Shown here: positions 54,801-64,000 of the stretch, in pieces
Numbering within the stretch: the first letter of the stretch is position 1
Layout: each line of letters begins with the position of its first letter
Source of the DNA: Euptelea pleiosperma
Taxonomy: Eukaryota > Streptophyta > Magnoliopsida > Ranunculales > Eupteleaceae
Length of the DNA stretch: 64,000 nt
Direction of reading: 5' to 3'
Assembly (NCBI GenBank): GCA_035048495.1
Contig: CM068540.1
Location: forward strand, 604,829 to 668,828
The notes under the pieces: model-generated
The model's database searches: none
The model's input: the letters and a program-made list of their open reading frames with translations, nothing else
Told to the model about the DNA's origin: nothing
Translations under genes and position numbers: made by a program

Positions 54801-56683
54801 ATTTTAATTATCCCCAAAGTCAAGGATGGATTAACTGGTCTCTCTAAGGTATTTCTCAATGTCACATTTCATTTTACATCTCCCGAGGATACTGATGTGA
54901 TAGCCCTAACATGAAAGGCCCCACAAAAGTAGCTATTATCCAAAAAGGGCCTCCAACCATACATAACAAAAAAGGCCCTGTGCTCAACATTATATTCAAG
55001 CAGGACCCTATAACTGGATCTTTTCATCTTGTCTTAGTATCTATGTAACAAGGAAATGACACTAGTTTTTTGCCATGTTGGATATGTAGCGATGTGGACA
55101 CATCCTGACACGTATGGCTCGCCTTTTATTTGAATGTTTTATATTAAAGAACTTATTTCTAAAGGAGGGTTTGTGTATCCTATTCCCCATACAATACTTT
55201 TTGAGTTGTTAAACACAGCTATAGTTTGATAGTCTTCCATCTTATAAATCAACTTTTTTTTTTATCTTCTTTAATAGCTCCATGGTGTATGGAAATGTTT
55301 TCTTGTACTTTTCCTATATTTCTTTCCTTATTTTTATTTAGAAAATTTCTGGTTTAAACATAACTAAAATATTATATCATAATACATGTGTACAAACGTG
55401 TGAATGTTTTGGGCTTCTTAAAGGCGCCATGTTTGGCACCTCGTATCCATGTGGGACACTGACACACGTGTCTTTGTCAGTGTTACATGGCTCAATATTA
55501 AAAAAAAGTATGAATCTACATCAAAGAAGGCTTTTATTTCTTGACGGAAAGACCCAAGTTACCTGCAACAAATTGTAGATGTTAATATCACTTTACTTTC
55601 TACAATAGAAGTGTCTGAAGTCAATATCAAGTTACTTCTAAAGCATAAAAATATCTCCTGGGTAAAGGTATGGGTGAAAAGAACCTCAAAATTCATTGCT
55701 CTCTATCGATGCACCTTCTGTTCCCTTGCAAATTTAATTTGTAGGAAAAACTGTTACGTTTTAAGAAGTAATTCAATACCAGCTGTTCTAATTTGATGTT
55801 GTTAGTTTGGAATAAACATGTCAAAAGATATCAAGTTTTGTTGCTGTAGAGTCCCATTTGTTAACAATACCAAAGAGACAGCTTCTTTTGCTATTGTATA
55901 TAGTTGGGGCCGAAAACAGCCACTTTGTTTTGGGTAATTTATGTTATTTCTTTTAATATAATAGGACTGGCACTACTGTCCATTGGAGGATGATGATGTC
56001 ATGATGTCTTTTTCCATTTCACGCATCATGTTCCCTCAATCCAATGGCTTGGAAACCCTGGCTCTATTATATTAAATTAGAATGGGTACTATTCAATAAT
56101 AAGCTTTTCAAAGTTTTAGTTGCACGAATCTACTTCTTTGCCTCTCTTGTGTGTCATCTTGCGATTTTTTGATGCTTTGGATGGTCCTAAAACGTCTTAT
56201 TGCTGTTCTTCCTTCTTGCCATTTCTAAGTTGCTTAGTGTTAAACTATCAATAGGTGGTGAATGGCAAGGAGTTCCCTTGCTAATAAAAAAACAGAAAGA
56301 AAAGAACTATAGATCAATAAAGAGAAACTACTTCTTGGTTGGATGTTTGAACTGTTATTAGTTATATATTATTATGATGTTGTCTTCAGGCGGAGGATAG
56401 GCACTGTGAGATTCTTGGCCAGCTTTTGTATACTGCCAAGCTCATTGCTAAACAGGAAGGACTCGAAGACGGTTTCAGGATTGTCATCAACGATGGGCCC
56501 AATGGATGTCAGTGATCGTTCCCTGACCTTATTTTTGTTTTCTCTAGAAATACAATAGGAAACTTTTTTGGGATCTCTGCCTGTCCATTTTGGTAACCAC
56601 AGGTAGTTATTGCAGGTCAATCTGTCTATCACCTTCACATCCACCTTCTTGGGGGACGACAAATGAACTGGCCTCCTGGTTAA
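46527..56683 (+). CDS. HINT1: Histidine triad nucleotide-binding protein (HINT1-type)
   Basis: Five exons: 46527-46582, 51861-51918, 54759-54848, 56390-56507 and 56616-56683. They join in frame with GT-AG introns to 129 aa, the usual size of plant HINT1. HINT enzymes hydrolyse AMP-lysine and other adenosine phosphoramidates. The product has the N-terminal MASEKEAALAAVP and the core IFDKIIKKEIPC, VLAFRDIAPQAPTHILIIPK and GFRIVINDGPNG. Exon 5 carries the histidine triad HLHIHLLGGRQMNWPPG. The three His form the active site, and the C-terminal tail is the family signature. An in-frame extension (ATGs at 46392, 46443 and 46449) could add a Ser-rich N-terminus and redirect the protein; I prefer 46527 from family length. 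Introns 1 (5.3 kb) and 2 (2.8 kb) are swollen by transposons. A dead partial copy lies at 38460-39680. Confidence 0.93.
47464..48857. mobile_element. TIR DNA transposon, non-autonomous, in HINT intron 1
   Basis: Terminal inverted repeats of about 50 bp: left ggaacctctacgggcgcccg... then agctgggcacccat. The right end, read on the minus strand, is ggaacctctatgggcacc... then agctgggcacccac. Flanks are AAT-rich (an ATA/AAT run follows at about 48864-48887), so the target duplication cannot be fixed. Inside are a CT microsatellite (about 47568-47735), a GA run (47791-47820) and a nested hAT-like remnant. Superfamily undetermined; Mutator-like is possible. Confidence 0.75.
47822..48772 (-). mobile_element. 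hAT-like remnant nested in the TIR element, with 103-bp tandem repeat
   Basis: Ends rich in aggcgc/gcgcct words face each other (left about 47822-47890, right about 48650-48772, ending ccttgcgccttgactac). On the minus strand, near 48500, frames read MATWAEEIEGGEVEDELVFE. That acidic tail resembles the end of plant hAT transposases. Three copies of a 103-bp unit start at about 47995, 48098 and 48201 (agatac/agataa caaatgt...). Both the transposase assignment and the ends are tentative. Confidence 0.5.
48975..49149. mobile_element. hAT-type MITE with 8-bp duplication
   Basis: 175 bp with ends CAATGGCGGAGCCAGG and, inverted, CATTGGCGGAGCGAAG. It is flanked by the perfect 8-bp target duplication TCTGTTTG at 48967-48974 and 49150-49157. 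Eight-base duplications are the hAT hallmark. Lies in HINT intron 1. Confidence 0.9.
49640..50460 (-). mobile_element. LINE 3' fragment, interrupted, in HINT intron 1
   Basis: The minus strand at 50450-50070 encodes the ORF2 end in broken frames (FSSRGNILWGMLPQAIIWGL, then CRGLFFEDFVF). The typical 3' tail (plus view tttttttgataagtataagg) lies 400 bp further left at about 49650. The 49690-50060 stretch between is unrelated AT-rich DNA, probably a later insertion. Confidence 0.65.
50901..51314 (+). mobile_element. 5'-truncated LINE insertion with 16-bp duplication, HINT intron 1
   Basis: Flanked by atatatagttttgatt at 50885-50900 and 51315-51330. It encodes the ORF2 C-terminus (FLWKILPFALMWAVWKERNS, then ESFVFRWNE) in one open frame ending at 51227-51229. 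The poly-A tail is at about 51299-51309. The open frame suggests recent insertion. Same strand as the host gene. Confidence 0.9.
52295..52740 (-). mobile_element. MITE-like repeat M2, inverted copy in HINT intron 2
   Basis: Matches about 55065-55500 in inverted orientation (words such as gacacgtgtgtc, gtgtctgacatggcgcc and gtgtttaacaactta), and in part 38460-38760. Ends are not defined. Confidence 0.55.
53127..54249. mobile_element. Harbinger/Tourist-like MITE split by a LINE, HINT intron 2
   Basis: Terminal inverted repeats: left gagctaaatcctccaaccct and accctaaac; right, read inverted, gagcatttccaaccct and accctaaa. Internal AGGGTAGG/CCTACCCT words repeat near 54100-54180. Removing the nested LINE and one copy of its duplication leaves about 0.4 kb. 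A clean 3-bp target duplication is not visible, so the superfamily is an inference from the GAGCATxTCCAACCCT-style end. Confidence 0.6.
53188..53900 (+). mobile_element. 5'-truncated LINE insertion with 13-bp duplication
   Basis: Flanked by perfect agactctccctta at 53175-53187 and 53901-53913. An open frame at 53327-53758 encodes the ORF2 C-terminus: SVENLRKRGFQFPSRCILC, the zinc region CILCKHDEETSDHLFIHC, ITPHAIVWELWKERNG and FDDFVARWERLIS. The poly-A tail is at about 53887-53900. The uninterrupted frame points to a young insertion. Confidence 0.92.
55065..55500 (+). mobile_element. MITE-like repeat M2, direct copy in HINT intron 3
   Basis: Inverted match of 52295-52740 and direct match of 38460-38760. 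Contains gggcttcttaaaggcgcc and gacactgacacacgtgtc. Non-coding. Being present at both the HINT locus and its duplicate, it may have mediated the duplication. Confidence 0.55.
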
Positions 56684-56920
56684 CGGGGAATTCTAGTAGA
56701 TCACACTAGAAGGGTGGACGAGGTTTGCATGATAAGAACCTTGCATGCATATCTCCCTCCTACCAATATTGGTATTGGACAGTAATAAACTAGATTGTCT
56801 CTACTACTGTTTGGCCTTGTGTTACTCGGGAACAATTGCACAACACAAACTATAATTACTTATTCCACTCTGGTTTGTGATAGTGTAGTTAATTTATGGG
56901 GTATATGCATTTAGAGTATG

Positions 56921-59900
56921 TGCTAATGTAAATCAGAAGAAAAAGGAGCAGGTGAATTTGGTGGTCCTAGAAAGAATGTGTGGTTTTGGGGGATGCCAAA
57001 TAACTGGCCTCCTGGCTTGCTGATGCTTCTTCTACCACAAACTGTGTCAAAAATCGTGTCAAGGATGACGAATTGATCTGGAATAGTATCTTGGGATGCC
57101 TGATATGGTCAGCAGATACTAGGGCTGCAACTCGGGCGGGTTGGGTTGGGTTGGGTTGGGATGTCGTAATATTTTTATTGGTCGGAAAGATTGCTAATTT
57201 TTTTTCATATTAAAATAATTTATTGGTGAATTTGGTGCCTCATGGGCACAACTCTGCACCTCCAAAATCACACATACACGCCACGCCACGCCGGCCATGC
57301 GTGGATTCTAAAGGCTTACCTATTTTTTATACAAAATTCTTTTGAAATTCTGGTGGTTTTATTATAATATACAAAACGTCACCGCAAATTTTCTAAAACA
57401 TTATTATATCGCTTCCAAATGACTACTTTTTTGTCTGTAAGAGTTGTGTTTGTGTTTTTCAAAAACATAGAATAGACTTACAAAATCTCTCTCAGACAAA
57501 TTCTTTCAAACAGAGTTTGACATAAACTCTTTTTATTTTTCCTGTAGAGTACACCAAGTTTGAGTTCGACCAAACCTTCACTAGTATGCTTGTAGTTAAA
57601 GGGAGAGATCGTTGAATCTTAGGAGGTGATTGTCAGTAGCTTGTCAGAACCCACGCAGGGCCGGCCGGGCGTCGGTTGATAATAAATGAAGATGAAATTG
57701 TATTTAACCACTCTGGAACTTGCTTCCTGGTTGAGTGATTCTAAATAGAATATGGAAAATCAAATAAAATCTGCTAATACAGAAAGATTAATAGCTAGAA
57801 ACATCAAGATTATCTCTGTAGGAATTTTATATTAAATTATCTTGTACTATCTTTTATGACGTTTATGTAAATTGTGTACCTATAAAGAACTAAAAGGTAT
57901 GTTAGATAAAAATATGCAACAGAAGATGCCGATTCTAAAAAGTTTGTAGTAAGAAAATTTTTAGAATATAAGATGAAAGATAATAAATCTATAGTGACCT
58001 AAGTCCTGAAACTTAAACTAATTATTCATGATCTTCTCTATTAGGGATTTCAAGTCGCTTCAATCATAGAGAAGCTCCTTCCCTCATGAAAGGAATTCAA
58101 GAACAACCATAGACATAAGTGAAAGAAAATGACATTAGAAGACCTCCTGTCTTTGTATAGAAGAGAACAATCGGAACAATAAACTCAAGGAAAATGCTAG
58201 CTACTATATTTAAATCTAATGTTAACCATATAGAAGGAAAGCCTGAAAAAATAAAAAATTTAAGCTTAACCATAAAAATAATGCTAATAAGAACGCTCCA
58301 CTGTTAGTTAAATGGAGAGATCATTGAATCCAGGGAGGTGATAGGTGATCGTCAATAGCATGTCAGCATTTACAATAATAACAGAGGGCGAAAATCACTT
58401 TTAGGGCAGTGAGTTTTGCTCGTGCCTTGATCTACAAACGACAAGTTCATCCTTATTTTAGGTTTTTAATTACTTGTAATACATACTTTATCCTTCTTCC
58501 ATTCTCTTTTGTTATTTTCTTTGGAATTTTGAATTGCAGCATATATTTTCCAACAGTAACTAGGTTGTTACCTCGTCACACATCACTAAACACGTGATCG
58601 AATGAGCATCTCCTTTGACATTGTCATAGCCACCACAACGATAACCAACATCAAATGTGTCAGGGTCACAGTAGCTGATGCCATCTGTGCCAACCGCTGC
58701 ATGTTTCAACTGATTACCACAAACTACCATCGCCCAAACTTTTGTGAAAGACAGATTATCGTGTTGCATTTTTAATTAATCGTTCATTGATAATTGCTTA
58801 ATTTTGAGGAGTATATCATTATTTGATTTATCGCCATACTTGGGCAAACCTTCTAAGCACAATTCATCACCAATCGTACTCCTCTGTGGGTTGCTTGGAT
58901 TCCCCAATCCTTCTTCTCTCACTATAATTTTTTTACTCTACCATCGTCACTGGTGTCAATGTTGGCGGCAATGTAGTGACAATAGTGGTGGGATGGGAAC
59001 GATGGTTTTGGTGGCAGCAACAAGGCAGTATGTGGTGATGGGATAGAGCAGGCCCACATTTTTTAAAGGGGATAAAGTTCCATCAATAGTCCAAAACTCT
59101 CTTGAACCTTTTTTTGTTACTCTTATTACCAGTGGAAAGGGATGTTAGGTGTGTTTCAAATTACAAAATAAACTTTTATAAAATATCTTTTGAAAAGTTA
59201 ATATATTTAATAGTTGATACTTTTCTGACATAGAATAGAGTTGGCATTGTGGTTGCATTACCTTTCTCTTGAGGTAATTGTCACGCCCTGATTCCAAGGC
59301 CCACGACTTGATCCATGACCTAATTTGCTATTTATGGGTCGACCTGCAATCCTGGTCTAGGCACGAGAAAAAAGAAATAAATAACATTTTTTCAAAAATT
59401 TAATTTATGAAAGCCCAATAAATTTATTAAATTATAATTGATCATTAGAGTCAAAAGGAAAAATTATGCCAAAAACCTTTTTCATAAAAATAAAAATCTG
59501 ATCCGGACATCCATCCTAAAATCGTAGGAACTGGTCTGACTTATATTCATTAAAAAATTCATAACTCTTTGCTTCGACATCCATTTTAGAGTTACCACCC
59601 CATTCTAAAAACCTAATAGAGGATACTATCATGGAATAATAATCTAAGGATCAAAATCTCAGTTTAAAAATATGAGCAATTCATTCAAAAAAAAATTTAA
59701 GGTTTTGGACTTTTGAAAAACTGCAAGACCTATTGTCCTTGCAAATATTCATGAGAATTCAATTCTCAGTCAATGAAGACCTACTATATTTCTAGAAAAT
59801 AGACTCAAATGGGATTTTACAAAAACCTAGTACAGTAGAAACATGGGTCCAAAATTTGAAAAATGTGGTCCAAGTCACATTCTAATTTTTGCATAATAGA

Positions 59901-60640
59901 AACCAGAACTGACCTACAATCAGTTCAGGATTTATTAAAAATTCATTTTAAATCTTACGATGAAGTAAGAACCCAATCTGAAAGCTAGACAAAAAAGGGA
60001 TGCTAGAGGATTTTCCACAAAATATTTCTAGAACAACATTTTAAAGAAAAATTGACTTGAACTCACACTTCGGGCAGTTTGTAGATAAAACCCTGTAACA
60101 TCCCTAATTGTAAAATTCGTAAAATTTCACCCAAATCTTGGATCAAGGTGATTCTATTTAGGTTTGAAAGACAATGAAGAGATCTAAATAGTCTTTTGTA
60201 GAACACCATAAAACTAGGGGATGAAATTTTATAGGGATATGGATCCAAGAAATAGGGAAAGTTTGGCACTAGTCTCGTTCATTTTTCTATTAAGTTCAGT
60301 GAAAGTTACATCAATTCGATCATGGTAGTGTAGGAAAAATCTAGAAATAATACATGTGCATAAACATCAAATTCTCACTATTTTTCCTTAATAATCAAAA
60401 CAACCCAACTACCATCTCGATATCCATAATAACTCAAAACACATAAAAAATACAATAAATATATTTAATACATGTATCTTAATAAAAATAAACATACTCC
60501 ACCAACTAACCCATCAAATTAATAGGGTTCAATCACACAACAATGGAAACTTCTTATTAGCATTTATTATGAGCAATACATTGACAATTTATGTATGGAT
60601 ATCCACACAAGTAAAGCACGGTCTAGGAGTAAGAACTAAT
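56921..60640. other. Intergenic; no gene firmly supported
   Basis: Contains a TTGGG pentanucleotide run (about 57139-57165), an LTR-like start near 59277 (tgtcacgccctgattcc) and another near 60094 (tgtaacatccctaattg). One unexplained cysteine-containing frame at 58560-58769 is listed separately. No splice-consistent exons found. Confidence 0.45.
58560..58769 (-). CDS. Unrecognised 69-codon frame, five cysteines
   Basis: The minus frame from 58769 reads MQHDNLSFTKVWAMVVCGNQ, then AAVGTDGISYCDPDTFDVGY, RCGGYDNVKGDAHSITC and a stop. Its composition is balanced and Gly/Asp/Cys-rich, unlike the AT-rich junk frames around it, so it may be an exon or a gene fragment. There is no recognisable family, no clear splice sites and no signal peptide. 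It could be chance. Confidence 0.22.
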   Translation of the reverse strand: MQHDNLSFTKVWAMVVCGNQLKHAAVGTDGISYCDPDTFDVGYRCGGYDNVKGDAHSITCLVMCDEVTT

Positions 60641-60643
60641 GAA

Positions 60644-60737
60644 AGATCATTCTTATTTTTTTTTTTAATTTGAGCAGGTGGAACTACATAAGATCATTCT
60701 TATTTTTTTTTTTAATTTGAGCAGGTGGAACTACATA
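60644..60737. repeat. Perfect 47-bp tandem duplication
   Basis: Two identical units, 60644-60690 and 60691-60737, each beginning agatcattctta, with an 11-T run and ending ggaactacata. It lies 16 bp beyond the stop codon of the cyclase gene, inside its presumed 3' UTR. Perfect identity means it is recent, or created by sequence assembly. Confidence 0.9.
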
Positions 60738-60753
60738 ACTTGCTGACTTAATT

Positions 60754-61800
60754 TTAAAGGTTTTTAGAAGACAATGGAACCCGTCGACAATATTCTCCAA
60801 GAGCCCATAATGGGAAAATGTTTCTAAATGCTGCATAGTGTAGCATACAGTTCTTCATGAAAACTCCTGTAATTTCCTGTGATAAATATAACGAGTTGTT
60901 AGACAACATAAAAAACAAAGTAATTGGTAGGAACAATAAGAAAAACCAAAGTTTCTCATCGTGGATTTTCTTAGTGAATACCCTTCAATCGTACTCTTTT
61001 AGTAGGTTATGCTAATTGGGAGGTTCATTCTTTATAGATAAATCCTCGAAAGAGAAACTGAAGCAAGACTTACAATAAATATTAACACAACTTTAGGTAG
61101 ACATTCAATTTTCTTTAATCAATATTATGGCCAAGTGAATTACCTGTTGGGGAAAATCACCATTTTCCATCTGCATATTAATTAGTATCTTTGCTGCACG
61201 ATGCAAAGGTGTCGGATCTCTCTCAGCCTAGTTACCAAGTAGCATTTTAAGAAATTAGTATTTCTAGGGAGAAACTCATTTACGTAAATTTCAATCTCAA
61301 TACAACTAGTTTCAAATCTATGAGCACTAGGTAAGTACTTGAAGTTAAAACTTCGAACTAACCTGCCCTGCATTAATAAGACCCAACATAGCCCATGCAG
61401 TATGTACCAAATTTGATCGATTACCTTCTAGAGGTCTAAATACCTATTTCACCACACAACATTGAGATTTAAAATATAAATAAATGAATGGAACATCAAA
61501 TAATTTTGAGTTGTTTCATCTTTCTAGAGAACTCAAAATAATCCATAAGATAAGCCTTAATGTGAAAATAACTACTACAAATATTGACTTAGATCTTCAT
61601 TTTCTTCATTCATAAAAATTACCTTGTCTGGGCATGAAAGATAACTTTCTCCCCAACCACCAATAGATTGTTGTGCTGATAATAGAAACTCACAAGCTTT
61701 ACGGACAGTCAAGCTATTGTTAAAGGTCTTCCCAACAGCTACTAGCCCTCGTAGTGCAAACCATGTGCCATAGATGAAGCAAATTCCCCAATTACCATAC
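60754..61800 (-). CDS. Oxidosqualene cyclase (triterpene synthase), last four exons
   Basis: Minus-strand exons 61800-61623, 61443-61363, 61227-61144 and 60876-60754 join in frame with GT-AG introns and give about 127 C-terminal residues. The enzyme folds 2,3-oxidosqualene into a sterol or triterpene skeleton at the ER membrane. Exon 1 of this set begins in the conserved [14 protein letters not shown] segment and has a QW repeat ([15 protein letters not shown]). Next come [38 protein letters not shown], and the C-terminus [20 protein letters not shown] and [15 protein letters not shown], ending at TAA 60754-60756. [15 protein letters not shown] looks closer to lupeol/amyrin-type enzymes than to cycloartenol synthase, but I cannot fix the product. 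The DCTAE active-site part and all earlier exons are not in the window up to 64000; a copia fragment lies upstream at 62.9 kb. Intact gene or truncated copy is undecided. Confidence 0.9.
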
Positions 61801-61809
61801 CTGCACAAA

Positions 61810-62890
61810 TAAATTTTTATTTAATGCTTGATCTAAGTTTTTATGCTGAGATCATTTTTGATAACTTGCAAACTTTTTAGTTGGTCTAGTCATGATCACA
61901 AGTATAATTCAGATGTGTTTGATACTTACTAAATTTCCTAATATCTTGATATTAATAAACTCCTACGATAAGACTATTAGAAAAATCCTTGCAAGAAGTA
62001 CATTTATAGACGTGGCTGATGAGGTTACAAGCCCAAAATGGTCCATACGTTTCACCACCGTGGCATCTCTCCATGTATAATAGGAGAAAAGTGTTAAAAC
62101 TAAAGGTTTGAACAAAATTATTAAAGCAAAAGTTTCCGATTTGAACATAAGACCTTTACTTTTGTTCTACTTAGAGTTTTTAAAGTAAAAAAGGTTCGAA
62201 GGTCTTGAATTTTGTACCTTGTTTTTGTTCTACAAACTTTCAAAAAGGATTTTGAATTAAAATTTTTGGGGGGAAATAAAAAAATGCTCTTACACTTTGA
62301 AATCAAAAGTTTTAAGAAAACTTTTAATCTAACATTGCTTGGAAGTGTAGAGATCCTCGAGTATATAGGGATGAGAGTTGGTTCTAAAGGGTGAGCCTTG
62401 GATCTTCCTATTTTGTACCTATCGGGCACAACCATACAACTCATTAGACACAGACACACCCACACACTGAGCCGGGCTGGATCGGATCATATGCTGTGAT
62501 AAGCCCAACCTATCTTTAGCACTTTAATTAATAAGAAACATTTTTTATTTAATTTATTACCATTTATCCCATTTAATCTATTTACTATTATTACCGTTTA
62601 TCCCTTAAAGAGAATTATTAGGACGAAACAAATCTCTCTACTCTACTTCTATATACAGAAAGGTTTGAGGAAGCCTAAAATACACAAAAAAGTATTCTCT
62701 ATTTTACAGAAATGTGATTCTTATAGGCTATGTTTTTAATAACACTACCTATAAATTTTTAGTAATGAAATAAGATAACAAGTCAATTAATGTTAATACT
62801 ACAATTGATTCAAGAAAAAATAGTTTCTAAAAATAGGTGTCTTTACAAAGATAAAACAGAAAACAAAGATAAAGAAAATAACTCAAACAT
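61810..62890. other. No gene seen upstream of the cyclase exons
   Basis: I searched this stretch on the minus strand for the preceding cyclase exon (ending in the Trp codon split before YGNW) and did not see it. Confidence 0.5.
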
Positions 62891-62899
62891 TGGAGGAGA

Positions 62900-63290
62900 T
62901 TCTTTAGATGATGAATCTTAAATTAGAAGAAGTAAAAAGCTAGAACTTCTTGTTTTGGACTCAATTTTCTAACTTATTTAGTTGATGGCAATCCACAAAT
63001 ATTTGGTGACGTAATGTCCATTTCTTGCAAGAAAGAAGCTAAAAATAATGAGTTTAAATCTATAATATATAATAAGACATGGGAAATAGTAAATTTACCT
63101 CCTAGTAGTAAAATTATTTATTATAAATGAATATTAAAAAGAAATTGAAAGTCGATAGAAAATATGAAGTTAAGCTCATAGTCAAGGGATACAAATAAAA
63201 AGAATGTATTGAATTTTTTTTGTATACTTATTCAAAGTTCTAATGACGATAGTCTCAATTTATAAACTTGAAATTCATTAAATGGATGTA
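62900..63290 (+). mobile_element. Ty1/copia reverse transcriptase fragment
   Basis: Broken plus-strand frames read RSKKLRTSCFGLNFLTYLV, then NKTWEIVNLPPSSK, and a decayed KWxxKRKxKxDG...LVAKGY-like stretch. This corresponds to the RT N-terminus of the same kind of copia element as at 20321-21838. Many stops. Confidence 0.7.
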
Positions 63291-64000
63291 AAATCTACTA
63301 TAATACCCCTAGATTTTTTTTCTAAACCTTAATTGGTGTGAATTAAGTGTAGAACCGTACTTGTAACACCATAAAATTTTCTTTCAAATGTCAATTTTGG
63401 TAAATACAAAATCTAGAGTTAACTTACTAATTTAACTTTTTTGAGGTTTACAGATAATTCGTTTTCGAAAAGCCACTTTTGTAATTAGGATGTACATCTT
63501 ATCTTCATGCACTTTTGTAATTAACATGTACATTTTTATTTTCACTCACCTTGTATTTATTTCATCATTATATATGTATTATATGTTATTTACAATTTTG
63601 GAGAGATTTTTGAAAATTTTCATTTTTTGAGTATTCTCGTCTTTTATTTAGAAGAAAATTTAATATTAATTTTTAATATGTGAGGCATAACTTTTTATCC
63701 TAATGTCAAAATCACGATTTGGTTGATGTTCAAGAATCCTTGGTTTATGCGGGTCAAATCATCGTCTAATTATAATTTTACTATTTTGGATCCCAAAATT
63801 TAATTTAAAATTTGGATATTTAATTTAAATGAAAATAGATAAATTGATAATTATTTAAATTTTGGTGGACCTTGGTGAGGCCCATGTTTATGGACTATTT
63901 TGAGGCCTATATTGGAGCATAAAATTTTGAGATTAATTTATCATGTGTTTATTTCATTATTATATATGTATTATATGTTCTCTACAATTTTAGAGAGATT
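63291..64000. repeat. AT-rich, with a repeated segment at 395-bp spacing
   Basis: About 55 bp around tatatatgtattatatgtt at 63560-63605 recurs at about 63955-64000, running into the window end. No gene seen. A likely LTR or tandem repeat continuing to the right. Confidence 0.5.

Noticed and set aside
57139..57165. TTGGG repeat as telomere-like sequence
   Set aside because: Only about five units, a pentamer rather than the plant TTTAGGG heptamer, inside ordinary intergenic DNA.

Overview
The window is nuclear DNA of a flowering plant, probably a woody dicot or magnoliid; I cannot name the species. The signs are AT-rich intergenic DNA, GT-AG introns up to several kilobases long, plant-type LINE-1, Ty1/copia, SINE, hAT and Harbinger-like elements, and two plant gene families that can be named. 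Transposable elements and their remains fill most of it. I see no prokaryotic, organellar, CRISPR or rRNA content.

Layout. 1-0.8 kb: a possible last exon of an unknown gene and a repeat that recurs near 22 kb. 0.83-8.44 kb: one long, decayed LINE-1 on the minus strand (ORF1 right, ORF2 left). It is interrupted by a small LTR element (3387-4408, target duplication TCCTC) and by an LTR-like block (about 6.17-7.5 kb). 8.5-20.3 kb: two related Ty1/copia retrotransposons, A (8515-13161, duplication AGGCT) and B (14727-20315, duplication GGAAC), both with broken coding regions. 20.3-21.8 kb: a fragment of an older copia element. 22.4-27.9 kb: an unnamed minus-strand nuclear gene with at least five exons and an organelle-targeting-like N-terminus. 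A LINE lies in its first intron and its 3' exons are not visible. 28-37 kb: intergenic DNA and large inverted LTR remnants with GC-rich hairpins. 37.9-42.3 kb: a transposon coding remnant, a partial pseudogene copy of the HINT gene, and a LINE. 42.7-45.9 kb: a SINE, a Helitron-like end, fold-back MITEs and a promoter-like patch.

46.5-56.7 kb holds the best gene: a five-exon histidine-triad (HINT1-type) nucleotide-binding protein on the plus strand. Its exons join in frame to 129 aa and its introns carry at least six transposons. 60.75-61.80 kb holds the last four exons of an oxidosqualene cyclase (triterpene synthase) on the minus strand; its 5' exons lie beyond the window or are lost. The last 1.1 kb is a copia fragment and AT-rich repeats.

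The named genes do not form a pathway: HINT1 is a housekeeping phosphoramidase and the cyclase belongs to triterpene metabolism. The most notable observation is that copia A and B share the same coding lesions but have different target duplications. This points to mobilisation in trans of an already defective lineage.
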